16,419 bases of DNA from Geothermovivens sp964644845 (GTDB taxonomy: Bacteria > Zhuqueibacterota > Zhuqueibacteria > Oleimicrobiales > Geothermoviventaceae), in assembly GCA_964644845.1 (NCBI GenBank), contig CAZXXS010000004.1, positions 1 through 16,419 on the forward strand. Reading direction: 5' to 3'. Position numbers and translations under genes: made by a program. Positions 1 through 7,847 of this stretch are shown here, piece after piece. Position 1 is the first letter of the stretch. The number at the start of each line of letters is the position of its first letter. The notes beneath the pieces were generated by a model. It ran no database searches, had not been told where the DNA came from, and saw nothing but the letters and a program-made list of their open reading frames with translations.

Positions 1-782
1 GGCAGGTAGTTGCCTGTGAAGAGCACGTCTCCGGTACCGACTGCAACGGGAACGAAGACCCCAAATTCCCGTTTGTTGCGCAGTCCCCAGGGCAGCATCG
101 CTGCGGCAAAAACAGCCACCAGCACAGTGCTCAGTGCAATGGTCCGCCACCGAAACCGGTCAATGATCAGGTACAGTCCAGCAAGCAGAAATGGCACAAG
201 CATCGACGTACCGCGCGTTAAGGTTGCGGCTGCGAACACCACACCGGCCAACGCCGCCAATCCAAGTGACCGACGACGCCAGGCGCGACGCACAAGCCAC
301 AAGCTGAGCAAGAACAGCGGCACAAACAGATTTTCCGTGTAAAGGTAGTTGCTAATCACCACGAGATCCGGAAAAACCGCCACAAGCCAAGCCACCACAA
401 GCGCCCCCACCTGGGGCACGTACTCCCGTGCAAAACCGTAGGCGACCAAAACCAGGACAGCACCAAGCACAGTTTGCACAGCCTTAGCCCTGTACGGGTC
501 GTGACCGAACACACTGTAGATGCCAGCAAGAAAAATTGGGTAACCTGGGGCAACAAAAATGGTCGGGTGGATACCATCCTGACTGTAGCCACGCCCCTCC
601 AGCAGATTGACGGCGATCCGATGGTACTCAAAGGCGTCCATCCCCTCGATGCGACCAATCTGCGGAAAGCCCAAAACGAAGCCGAGCCGCAGGATCACTC
701 CCACCAGCACCGCGAGCATCAAGACCTGCCGGTTGTACCGGTCAAGCCAACGGAGGCCTTTGTCAATTTTCTGCCTGTTCAT
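1..782 (-). CDS. GT-C (GT39/ArnT-like) integral membrane glycosyltransferase, 3' end cut by window
   Basis: The reading frame is open for 260 codons from ATG at 782 to the left window edge, so the C-terminus is missing. I see a short cytoplasmic N-terminus rich in Arg and Lys, a first membrane segment (about residues 20-40), then an acidic outer loop with GMDAFEYH and NLLEGRGYS. This is the usual place of the catalytic Asp in GT-C enzymes that use polyprenyl-phosphate sugars. Several hydrophobic segments follow, and the visible end reads FTGNYLP, a motif common in bacterial PMT/ArnT-like proteins. A purine-rich GGGAGG lies 3 bases before the ATG. The start overlaps the end of the DUF2304 gene by 20 bases, which suggests translational coupling. 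Expected role: transfer of a sugar from a polyprenyl-phosphate donor to a glycan or other acceptor on the outer face of the cytoplasmic membrane. The donor and acceptor cannot be told from sequence. Confidence 0.85.
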   Translation of the reverse strand, partial: MNRQKIDKGLRWLDRYNRQVLMLAVLVGVILRLGFVLGFPQIGRIEGMDAFEYHRIAVNLLEGRGYSQDGIHPTIFVAPGYPIFLAGIYSVFGHDPYRAKAVQTVLGAVLVLVAYGFAREYVPQVGALVVAWLVAVFPDLVVISNYLYTENLFVPLFLLSLWLVRRAWRRRSLGLAALAGVVFAAATLTRGTSMLVPFLLAGLYLIIDRFRWRTIALSTVLVAVFAAAMLPWGLRNKREFGVFVPVAVGTGDVLFTGNYL

Positions 783-1167
783 TCTCCTCCCGTTTCACCT
801 GTTTACTGGCGAACGAGGTATTCCTCTTCAGCTCCTCGAGCTCGGCCCGGAGCAAACCAACTTCCTGCGCAAGCCGCACGTTTTGGCGCGTAAGCTTTGA
901 AATCACCAGCGTGAAATGCACAAACAGGATCACACCAAGGAACAGGGCAATCAGGAACAATGCTGAGGGCGCATAGTAGACGCCCATGACGCGGGCGATG
1001 ACCTCGAGCAGATCCCGCCAAACCGCGAGCACAATCAGAATCACAGCCGACACAAACCACAGGATGGAGTACTGCTCGAGGAGTTTGCGCTTGCGGATCA
1101 ACTCGAAAATCAGCGCCACCGCTACCAGAGCTCCGGCGATGGCAAAGATTTGAATCCGGTAGTTCAC
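763..1167 (-). CDS. DUF2304 small membrane protein
   Basis: This is a 134-residue protein starting at GTG 1167. I chose this start because AAGGAG lies 7 bases upstream and the GTG overlaps the TGA of the preceding glycosyltransferase gene (sequence GTGA). The longer frame reaching 1452 would run through that gene and is an artefact. There are three hydrophobic segments (about residues 6-22, 33-50 and 60-85), then a charged heptad-like tail (about 90-120) likely to form a coiled coil, ending in a Lys/Glu-rich stretch. Size and layout match DUF2304 proteins, which are known to sit directly beside DPM1-like GT2 genes, as here. The molecular function is not established. A membrane partner or anchor for the adjacent soluble GT2 enzyme is an inference from this pairing. 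Confidence 0.85.
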   Translation of the reverse strand: MNYRIQIFAIAGALVAVALIFELIRKRKLLEQYSILWFVSAVILIVLAVWRDLLEVIARVMGVYYAPSALFLIALFLGVILFVHFTLVISKLTRQNVRLAQEVGLLRAELEELKRNTSFASKQVKREENEQAEN

Positions 1168-1907
1168 GCTGCCGCTCCTTCTTCGGCCCGCAAACGCGCT
1201 CTGAGAGATTCCACGAACACGGCGAGCAACACCTTGATCATGTAGTACACGGAACGTCCCGTGTCGATTGACGAAGAGCCGTTCAACCGCTCGTGCATTT
1301 TCACCGGCACTTCCACAATGCGAAAGCCGTTGCGCGCCAGCAGAACCACCGCCTCTGGCTCCGGGTAGTCGACGGGGTAGTGTTCCGCCAGAAAGGTGAA
1401 TGCTTGCCGGCTGTAGGCCCGAAATCCCGACGTACTGTCCCGCACCGGGCAACCCACGATCCTGGAGATGAAGCTGGCCAGGATCACCATTCCGACGCGG
1501 CGCATGAGCGGAGCGCGGTAGCCGGTGTCCGCCACGAAACGGGACCCGATGGCAATGTCCACCTCGCCCGCTCGCACCGGATCCAGGATGCGGTGCAATT
1601 CCTCGGGATCGTGCTGGCCATCGGCATCGAGCTGAACCGCGTAGCGGTAGCCTTTGCGAACAGCGTAGCGAAAACCGGTCTGTACCGCGCCCCCGATGCC
1701 GAGATTCACGGGCAAATCGATCACAACAGCGCCTTCTCCCCTCGCGACTTCGCTGGTCCTGTCGGCGGAACCGTCGTTCACGACCACCACGTCAGGGGGA
1801 TCCGGCAGGCTGTGAATCTTTCGTAGCACCGTGCCGATGTTCCTCTCTTCGTTGTAGGCGGGAATCACCACCAGCACGTCGGCGTTCTTGCGAATTCGCG
1901 CGGTCAT
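1164..1907 (-). CDS. GT2 glycosyltransferase, DPM1-like polyprenyl-phosphate sugar synthase
   Basis: This is a 247-residue protein with a complete GT-A fold of the family 2, dolichyl-phosphate mannose synthase-like type. Visible motifs are VVIPAYNEERNIG near the start (residues 13-25), VVVNDGS (41-47) for nucleotide binding, and LDADGQHD with the metal-binding DxD at 94-96. Further on are GSRF (121-124), DSTSGFRAY (157-165) and the PVKMHER segment near 201-207. There is no strong transmembrane segment, so it is probably peripheral. Family knowledge suggests transfer of a single sugar from a nucleotide donor to polyprenyl phosphate at the inner membrane face, supplying GT-C enzymes. The sugar is unknown. 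It starts at ATG 1907, six bases after the stop of the GT4 gene, with only a weak ribosome site. It ends in a GTGA overlap with the DUF2304 gene. Confidence 0.9.
   Translation of the reverse strand: MTARIRKNADVLVVIPAYNEERNIGTVLRKIHSLPDPPDVVVVNDGSADRTSEVARGEGAVVIDLPVNLGIGGAVQTGFRYAVRKGYRYAVQLDADGQHDPEELHRILDPVRAGEVDIAIGSRFVADTGYRAPLMRRVGMVILASFISRIVGCPVRDSTSGFRAYSRQAFTFLAEHYPVDYPEPEAVVLLARNGFRIVEVPVKMHERLNGSSSIDTGRSVYYMIKVLLAVFVESLRARLRAEEGAAA
1175..1180 (-). promoter_or_regulatory. Ribosome binding site (AAGGAG) for the DUF2304 gene
   Basis: AAGGAG on the minus strand lies 7 bases before GTG 1167 and inside the last codons of the upstream GT2 gene. It decides the start of the DUF2304 gene over longer in-frame alternatives. 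Confidence 0.7.
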
Positions 1908-1913
1908 CGGGGC

Positions 1914-3023
1914 CTACGGTCTCCTGCCTTCCCTCAACATGCGTTCGAAAAGGGCCTCGTACCGGTCCGTAACCAGATCCCACGTGTAGCGCGCCTGCAC
2001 CCGCGCCTTTACGCGGCGGCGGTATTCCTCGACGATCTGCGGGTTGTCCAGCACCCACTGCAGTTTGGCCGCCAGATCGCCGTCTTTGTGCACCTCGAAG
2101 TAGATCCCTGAGTCGCCGAGTACTTCGCGGTGTTCTGGCACGTCGTTGGCCAGTACACAATTCCCGAAACCCATGCCTTCCAGCAACGCCGGGTGCGTTC
2201 CTCCAACTTCAGTCGCCTGAACGTACACGTACGCGTTCGACTGCAGCTCGCGGTAACCCTGGCCAAACACGTAACCGGTGAAAATGATGCGAGGGTCCTG
2301 GGTCGAACGCAACTGGCGAATGTAGTCCGTGCTGTAAGGGGCGTCGCCCACCATGACCAGCCGCTTGTCGGTCTTCACCTTTTCAAAGGCCCGCACCACC
2401 TCCAGCGCGTTGTTTTCGGGTTCCATTCGACTGACGTAGAGCACGTAGTCGCGGCCTCGGAGTCCAAGCTTGTCCAGCATGTCCCGGGTTTGCACTGGCC
2501 CAGATGGAGCCCCGTAAGGGATGAAAGTGGAGCGTTTGCGGTATTTCTGCCAGTAGTAGCGCTGGATCTCGCGGGCGTCGGTTACCACCTCGTCCGGCAG
2601 CACAACTGCGAGCATTTCAGAAATGCGGTAGAACGCCTTGCCGAGAGCGTTCCATTTCTTGCGCTTCCATTCCAGGCCGTCGACGTTCACGGCCACTTTC
2701 TTTCCGGCGAGCTGCAGGATGGGGGTGAAGATCGTGTTGGCGCTGTTGCAAATCAGCACCACGTCGTAGCGGCGCCAGAACCCGTGCAACGCGCTGAAAA
2801 ATGTGTGCGCTACTGTGTCAAAGTATTTGTGAGGAATGGTTGGCAGAATGAAAAGTCGCACTCCCTTGTACGTTGGCTCGGACCATTTCACGTTGTTCGA
2901 GCGACCGTAGACGGTCACCTCGTGGCCACGCTGGACCAGCCGGGGAGCCATTTCTTCGACAAATGTCTCAAAACCTCCGTAGTTCGCGGGGATGCCCCGC
3001 GTGCCCATGATCGCGATTCGCAT
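1914..3023 (-). CDS. GT4-type glycosyltransferase with DUF1972 N-terminal domain (rhamnosyltransferase-like)
   Basis: From ATG 3023 the product is 369 residues. The N-terminus carries the DUF1972 signature GTRGIPANYGGFET (residues 7-20), typical of capsule and exopolysaccharide rhamnosyltransferases such as the Cps2T/WchF group. The C-terminal GT-B half has VSRMEPENN (197-205), VGDAPYS (225-231) and the EVGGTHPALLEGMGFG segment (272-287) with the glutamates that bind the nucleotide sugar in family 4. It is probably a cytoplasmic enzyme adding a sugar to a lipid-linked intermediate. The rhamnosyl specificity is only by analogy, and no dTDP-rhamnose genes are in the window. I prefer ATG 3023 because families of this type begin right at this hydrophobic strand, although no good ribosome site is present. 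GTG codons at 3089 and 3086, with AGGA upstream, would add about 22 residues of acidic, non-family sequence. Confidence 0.9.
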   Translation of the reverse strand: MRIAIMGTRGIPANYGGFETFVEEMAPRLVQRGHEVTVYGRSNNVKWSEPTYKGVRLFILPTIPHKYFDTVAHTFFSALHGFWRRYDVVLICNSANTIFTPILQLAGKKVAVNVDGLEWKRKKWNALGKAFYRISEMLAVVLPDEVVTDAREIQRYYWQKYRKRSTFIPYGAPSGPVQTRDMLDKLGLRGRDYVLYVSRMEPENNALEVVRAFEKVKTDKRLVMVGDAPYSTDYIRQLRSTQDPRIIFTGYVFGQGYRELQSNAYVYVQATEVGGTHPALLEGMGFGNCVLANDVPEHREVLGDSGIYFEVHKDGDLAAKLQWVLDNPQIVEEYRRRVKARVQARYTWDLVTDRYEALFERMLREGRRP

Positions 3024-3137
3024 GCTGTCTCGCTGGCTGTTGTCGCTGTCGGTGTCCGCCTCCTCCAGAAAGATCGGCTCTCGCACCACGTTCCTGAAGC
3101 AATGTTCGCAAAGAACGGATGCCGCAATCGGCTCCTC

Positions 3138-3165
3138 GGGGCCGGCGTTCCGAAACGGAAGCCCC
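3138..3165 (-). other. Two-tier inverted repeat between flippase and GT4 genes
   Basis: On the minus strand an outer GGGGC/GCCCC pair encloses an inner TTCCG-TTT-CGGAA hairpin, with an unpaired CGCCG on the 3' side. It sits 45 bases after the flippase stop. No T-run follows, so it is not a standard intrinsic terminator. It may be an mRNA processing or leader structure, or chance. Confidence 0.3.
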
Positions 3166-3209
3166 TCAGCAGAAGCAGTTGTTGTGATTCCGGTTTGAGC
3201 CGTTTCTAC

Positions 3210-4718
3210 TCAGGGAAGAACCTCTGCCTGGGGCAACGCCGCTTCTTCAGTAGGTGTCTCCTTTTGCGACACCAGGTGCCTCACCTGTTGCAACAGCCCC
3301 TTTTCCAGCTTGAAAAGCAGGCCAAAATAGGCTGCGCTCCCAAGCAGTGTTCCGCCAATCAGCAGAGGCACCGGTCCCGCTGCAAGAACGGGACCAATCC
3401 AAAACTTCCACAGCAGCGAAACGACGGCGAGGCCGAGGGAAGCTGCGAAGGGGGTAGCGAGAGCGCGGAAGAAGTCGCGCCAGGAAAGAGCAATGCTTCG
3501 ATTGGTAATCCCCTGGATGATGGGAAAAGCGAGGGTGTAAACGACCACGTAGGCTACCGCAACGCCCACGAGCCCCCAGTGCGTCCCCACGATCAACGCG
3601 GCCACAAACGGGCCAAGATACGCCAGATTCCACTTCAACTCGATGTCCGCGCGCCCACGAGCCAGCAGAACGGCACCCTTGGTTGTGCCTACGGATTTCA
3701 GCAAGGCCATGATCGACAACACCTGAATTGGAACTGTGGCCGGGAGCCATTTGGGTCCCAGCACCACCTGCACAAACTCGGGAGCAAAGATCATCAGGCC
3801 CGTGAGGAGCGGGAAAATGGCCATGGAAATGTAGTGGATGGCTTCCAGATATCCCTGGCGAAAACGAGCAAGATCGTGTTGCACGCGGGAGAACGTGGGG
3901 AAAGCAACTTTGGAGACAATCCCGGCCAGCCGGTAAACCGGAAGTGTAACCATGTTGAATGCGATCGTGTAGTAGCCGAGAGGCTCAGAGCCCAGGGTCC
4001 GGCCCACGACCACGTAGTCCACGTTTGTGTTCACGTACACAGCCACGTTCGTTCCCAACACGTTGGCCCCAAACGTGAGCAGGCCTTTGAACTCCCGCCA
4101 GTCAAAAAGAACGTGCGGTCTCCAGGGGACGAAAATCCACAGTAAAGTAGTCTGGACAAGTTGGGTCAGAACAGACCCCCACACCAGGCTCCAAACCCCG
4201 AAGCCCAGTAACGCAAGGACGACGGAGACAACCCCTGAACTCGTTACGCTCACGATTTCCAAAATGGCCAGTTTTCGAAAATCCAGGTGGCGGGTCAACA
4301 GTGCCTTCTGCACCAGACCGAACGCCCCGATGATGAAACCAAACGCCATCACCACCAGAACAGGGCGCACGACGGGCTTGTGGAAGAAGCCAGCCACCAA
4401 GGGCGCCGCCAGAAAAACCCCCACGAACAACACACTCCCAAACACGAGGCTGGCCCAGAAACTGCTCGAGAGGTGCCGTTCGTCCAGCTGTTGCCTCTGC
4501 ACAAGGGCCGCTGTGAGCCCTCGCTCGTTCACCATGCTGATCGCGGTCGTGACGATCGAAGCCATCCCGATCACGCCAAAATCGTCCGGCACGAGAAGGC
4601 GTGCCAGGATGACGGTGAGCAAAAACTGCAAACCCTGTACAGAAAACTTGGCCAGACCCGTCCATGCAACCCCGGCCAGAGCTTTTCGTCTGAGAGAAGC
4701 CACTTTCACACTCGACAA
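3210..4718 (-). CDS. Wzx-type lipid-linked oligosaccharide flippase (MOP superfamily, WzxC/TuaB-like)
   Basis: The product is about 502 residues, the usual size for this family. It has a basic N-terminus (SLRRKALAGVAWTG), then many hydrophobic segments consistent with 12 to 14 membrane helices. The phrase LARLLVPDDFGVIGMA near residue 40 and the NTNVDYVVVGRTLGSEPLGYY segment, here read as NTNVDYVV then GRTLGSEPLGYY, are characteristic of the WzxC/TuaB/AmsL branch of polysaccharide transporters. It should carry undecaprenyl-linked repeat units from the inner to the outer leaflet. The C-terminal tail (about the last 20 residues) is a charged cytoplasmic extension. The start is unsure: the frame is open from TTG 4718, with GTG at 4709 and 4703, and none has a recognisable ribosome site. 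A 159-base gap separates it from the upstream GT-C gene. Confidence 0.92.
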   Translation of the reverse strand: MSSVKVASLRRKALAGVAWTGLAKFSVQGLQFLLTVILARLLVPDDFGVIGMASIVTTAISMVNERGLTAALVQRQQLDERHLSSSFWASLVFGSVLFVGVFLAAPLVAGFFHKPVVRPVLVVMAFGFIIGAFGLVQKALLTRHLDFRKLAILEIVSVTSSGVVSVVLALLGFGVWSLVWGSVLTQLVQTTLLWIFVPWRPHVLFDWREFKGLLTFGANVLGTNVAVYVNTNVDYVVVGRTLGSEPLGYYTIAFNMVTLPVYRLAGIVSKVAFPTFSRVQHDLARFRQGYLEAIHYISMAIFPLLTGLMIFAPEFVQVVLGPKWLPATVPIQVLSIMALLKSVGTTKGAVLLARGRADIELKWNLAYLGPFVAALIVGTHWGLVGVAVAYVVVYTLAFPIIQGITNRSIALSWRDFFRALATPFAASLGLAVVSLLWKFWIGPVLAAGPVPLLIGGTLLGSAAYFGLLFKLEKGLLQQVRHLVSQKETPTEEAALPQAEVLP

Positions 4719-4824
4719 AAGTAAGAGCAGGCAGGAACTCGAATCAGTTCGTCAGGTCGCCAGAGGTCTCCTTGTGGGCCCAGTTTGTTTCGAGCGGATT
4801 CCGCCTACAAGCCGATCTCCGGAT

Positions 4825-4857
4825 AAAAAGCCCACCGTGCGTCTCCGTCTCGTACGG
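4825..4857 (-). terminator. Weak intrinsic terminator candidate after the third GT-C gene
   Basis: On the minus strand CCGT and ACGG (4854-4857 and 4835-4838) can pair, with a further CG/CG inside across one A-C mismatch, around a nine-base purine loop. The sequence TGGGC then leads to a run of five T (4825-4829). The stem is short and the T-run is five bases away from it, so it is a poor fit to the standard form. A second dyad, CCCGG/CCGGG, lies just before it (4858-4877). At most it would give partial termination between the GT-C gene and the flippase. Confidence 0.25.
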
Positions 4858-4877
4858 CCCGGACTGACGTCGCCGGG

Positions 4878-6749
4878 TTAACGACGCACCCAAATCTTCA
4901 CCGGGTATTTGCTGCCTTCCACCGTCGCTCGTTCGACATATTCCCGGACCAACAGTGAATCAAGCAGGGCTTTGTACCGGCGAAACTTGCGGTGCGTGTA
5001 GCCATCGTAGATGATCACCCCGGGGGAATCGGCCAGGAGCTCCCGCTTGAAATCGGTGTCCTCTCGCTGCAGGAACTGGCTCGGATGCGTGACGTTGCCG
5101 TACGGGGGACTCCCCGACTCGAAGGTCCAGATCATGCCACCACTGAGAACCGTCCGGTTGCGCAAATCCGGCGACTGCAAAATTTCCACAACGTTTCGGA
5201 GCGTGCCTGGGGACCAGATACACTCGTACGTTGGTCCGATTCGCATGCCCGCGTGAGCTCCCGAAACAAACAGGGTGGCCAGCACGAACATGAACACGTA
5301 GTGTGCCAACGTGGCCCCACCTTCCTGCCGCAACAAGCCCTCTCCGAGCACAGCCACAGCAAATCCAACAGCCACAACAAAGCCAACCCACCCCGGGGCA
5401 CCGATGGCCGTCAGAATGTGCCAAACACCCCACGCCACCAAACCGTTCAGAATCAGAAACACAACGCGGGCCCGCCCCGACTTGGATGTTTTCGCACCAA
5501 CACGGACGAAGGCGAGGGCTCCAAACGAAGTGAACAGCGCTGCTCCCGTCAGTAAAGCTGGGTGCGCAACCATTCTTCCAAGAACAGCGAAAGCGAACAG
5601 TCCCGCAAACGCCCCCAACCAGACAATAAGCGGTTTCTCATTGCCAGCCACCGGGTCCCACGTACGAACCCAGACCCAGGCAGCTACCAAAACCAAAGGC
5701 ACGTAGAGCTCAACGGCGTACTGTGTGAAGAAACCACGGCTCGACACGTGGTACGTGTAGAGCAACACCACAGCAAGCGACCAGCTCGCAAGAAGACGCA
5801 GACCGTGAAGTTTCGAGTTCAGGCCGACAAACTGCCGCCGCACACGTTCTGAGAATGTCGCGGCCACTGCTGCCAACCAGGTTGGCAACAAAAACGCGCT
5901 CAGATTCGCCGCCTCACGGAGGTAGCGCAGGGTCATGTCTGGACTCTGACCAAGCGCACGGAGAGAGTGCCCCCCGCTGGAGGGACGCAAAGCAGCGACC
6001 CCGAGAAGACGTCCCAGGCGGTCGAGCACAATGTTCGCCGGGTCAACTTGTGAAGCCAACGTGGCAGTTAGCCCCATCCGAGGCACGTACACAGAAAAGG
6101 CCAGCACAACCACCACCACGAAGCCGGCAAGGTAAAAGATCAAACCTTTGATCATCCGACGCCATTCGCCACCGAAGTGCCAGACCAGGAACAAGGCAAC
6201 GGCCACAGGCAGGTACAGCGTTGCTTGCCGTACGTAGTAAGCCAGAGCCGCGAAGACGCCTGCAATGAGCCAGAATGACAACTTGTCCCTTTCCACGGCC
6301 TGCCACACCAGCACCATCGAAACAGCTCCGAGGAGCACGGCCAGCGGCTCTGTCTTCACCACCGTCGACCAGATCAGCGACAGCGGTGCAAAAAGCCAGA
6401 GGCTCCCTGCTACGGCACCCACCAGAACGCCTCCAAGTCGCGTTCCGAACCAGAAAATCAGCAATGCCGTCAAGAGGTTGCAGGTGAGCGGTACGAGTCT
6501 GCCGCTCGTCAGGTGCACGCCGAACACCTTCAGCGCGCTTGCCAGCACAATCACGTAAAAGGGTTGCCGCGAACCGTAGTCGGCTACCGGCACTTGCCCC
6601 TCCAGGACCAGACGGGCGTCCATCAGGTGTGGTCCCTCATCGGGGTTGATCCAGCGAATCGGGAGCAGGGCAACACGAATCGCCAGTCCGACCGCAAACA
6701 AAAGCGCAAACATCCAGATGACCGAACGCTGTCCGAACATTCGGTTCAT
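4878..6749 (-). CDS. GT-C (GT39/PMT-like) integral membrane glycosyltransferase, 623 aa
   Basis: The protein has a first membrane helix at about residues 10-30, followed by the outer loop INPDEGPH (34-40) with the acidic pair D37/E38. ADYGSRQPFY (56-65) comes next. This NPDE-loop layout is that of bacterial PMT_2/GT39 enzymes, where the Asp is catalytic. A dozen or so hydrophobic segments follow to about residue 510, then a soluble C-terminal region of roughly 110 residues expected on the outer side. It probably transfers a polyprenyl-phosphate-linked sugar to a glycan or protein acceptor outside the membrane; the substrate is unknown. ATG 6749 overlaps the stop of the aminotransferase gene as ATGA, so the two are probably translated in tandem. 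A gap of 159 bases follows the TAA stop. Confidence 0.9.
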   Translation of the reverse strand: MNRMFGQRSVIWMFALLFAVGLAIRVALLPIRWINPDEGPHLMDARLVLEGQVPVADYGSRQPFYVIVLASALKVFGVHLTSGRLVPLTCNLLTALLIFWFGTRLGGVLVGAVAGSLWLFAPLSLIWSTVVKTEPLAVLLGAVSMVLVWQAVERDKLSFWLIAGVFAALAYYVRQATLYLPVAVALFLVWHFGGEWRRMIKGLIFYLAGFVVVVVLAFSVYVPRMGLTATLASQVDPANIVLDRLGRLLGVAALRPSSGGHSLRALGQSPDMTLRYLREAANLSAFLLPTWLAAVAATFSERVRRQFVGLNSKLHGLRLLASWSLAVVLLYTYHVSSRGFFTQYAVELYVPLVLVAAWVWVRTWDPVAGNEKPLIVWLGAFAGLFAFAVLGRMVAHPALLTGAALFTSFGALAFVRVGAKTSKSGRARVVFLILNGLVAWGVWHILTAIGAPGWVGFVVAVGFAVAVLGEGLLRQEGGATLAHYVFMFVLATLFVSGAHAGMRIGPTYECIWSPGTLRNVVEILQSPDLRNRTVLSGGMIWTFESGSPPYGNVTHPSQFLQREDTDFKRELLADSPGVIIYDGYTHRKFRRYKALLDSLLVREYVERATVEGSKYPVKIWVRR

Positions 6750-7846
6750 CGGCCAAATGCCTTGACTTGCTCGACCACGTAGTCGACCTCCTCCGCCCGA
6801 AGCTGCGGGAAAATGGGCAACGACAGGATTTCGCTGGCTGCTCGTTCGGCCACGGGGAAATCACCTTCATGGTAGCCGAGGAACCGGTAGGCTTCCTGCA
6901 GATGGACAGGTACCGGGTAGTGAATCAACGTTTTCACTCCCCGCACTTCAAGGAATTCCTGCAATTTGTCACGCCTCGGGTGGCGAACCACGAAAAGGTG
7001 AAACACGTGTCGCCGCCCGGGAGCCTGCTTCGGAAGGATCAAATCCGTCTCTCTCAGCCCGACCAGGTAGCGTTCTGCGAGCTCCCGGCGTCGGTGGTTC
7101 CACTTGTCCAAATAGCGAAGTTTCACAGAAAGAATCGCGGCCTGCAGTTCGTCCAAACGACTGTTGAATCCGACGATGGAATGGTAGTAGCGCTTCTTTT
7201 GCCCGTAGTTCCGCAAAAGCCACACCCGTTCGGCGAGCTGAGGATCGTTGGTCACCACGGCACCGCCGTCACCGTAGGCTCCCAGGTTCTTGCTTGGATA
7301 AAAGCTGTAAGCAGCCAGATCTCCAACCTGGCCAGGGCGTTTCCCTTGCCACTCAGCTCCGTGGGCCTGACAGGCATCTTCAACGACGGGTACACCGTGT
7401 GCGTGTGCGATTTCCACAATTTTCCCGATATCCGCCATCTGACCAAACAGGTGCACCGGTACAATGGCCTTCGTCCGCGGGGTGATGGCTGGCTCCAGCA
7501 GATCCGCGTTCATCAACAACGTGTCCGGCTCCACATCCACAAACACGGGGCGTGCACCGGCGAAACTGATGGCTGACGCTGTGGGCACAGCTGTGTTGGG
7601 CACAGTGATGACCTCGTCACCGGGTCCGACGCCACACGCCACGAGTGCCAGATGCAGTGCCTCGGTGCCAGAACCCACCCCCACGGCGTGTTCGACACCA
7701 CAGTAGGCGGCAAAGGCTTCTTCGAAACGCTTCACATTCTCGCCAAGAATGAACCAGCCGGAGTCGAGAACGCCCTGGATGGCAGCTTCGACCTCCGGCC
7801 GGATTTCTTCCACTTCGCGACGACTGTCGCCGAACGGTACGTTCAT
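6746..7846 (-). CDS. DegT/DnrJ/EryC1/StrS family PLP-dependent sugar aminotransferase
   Basis: The complete 366-residue enzyme is close to the usual family length. Visible are GSGTEALHLAL (58-68) for PLP phosphate binding, VVEDACQAHGA (154-164) with D157 expected to contact the pyridine nitrogen, and SFYPSKNLGAYGDGG (181-195) with K186 as the Schiff-base lysine. FNSRLDELQAAIL follows at about 223-235, and HYPVPVHLQEAY lies near the end. The KNLGAYGDGG form resembles dTDP-3-keto-sugar 3-aminotransferases of the QdtB/FdtB type, so the product may be a 3-amino-3,6-dideoxyhexose, but other keto-sugar substrates are possible. The start ATG 7846 lies one base after the stop of the epimerase gene and has GGAG five bases upstream. 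The neighbouring epimerase may supply or modify its keto-sugar substrate (inference). Confidence 0.93.
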   Translation of the reverse strand: MNVPFGDSRREVEEIRPEVEAAIQGVLDSGWFILGENVKRFEEAFAAYCGVEHAVGVGSGTEALHLALVACGVGPGDEVITVPNTAVPTASAISFAGARPVFVDVEPDTLLMNADLLEPAITPRTKAIVPVHLFGQMADIGKIVEIAHAHGVPVVEDACQAHGAEWQGKRPGQVGDLAAYSFYPSKNLGAYGDGGAVVTNDPQLAERVWLLRNYGQKKRYYHSIVGFNSRLDELQAAILSVKLRYLDKWNHRRRELAERYLVGLRETDLILPKQAPGRRHVFHLFVVRHPRRDKLQEFLEVRGVKTLIHYPVPVHLQEAYRFLGYHEGDFPVAERAASEILSLPIFPQLRAEEVDYVVEQVKAFGR

Positions 7847-7847
7847 G

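Noticed and set aside
1..342. Plus-strand open frame 10-342 at the left edge
   Set aside because: Antisense to the truncated GT-C gene, which is open for 260 codons and has clear membrane segments and motifs.
1168..1452. N-terminal extension of the DUF2304 frame up to 1452
   Set aside because: The extension runs through the GT2 gene in another frame and has no hydrophobic or family-like content; GTG 1167 with AAGGAG gives the normal DUF2304 length.
2130..4145. Plus-strand open frame of 671 codons
   Set aside because: It lies wholly antisense to the well-supported GT4 and flippase genes, its translation is rich in His, Gln, Arg and Val with no domain pattern, and it crosses the junction of two unrelated genes. 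Codon bias of the minus-strand genes explains the absence of stops.
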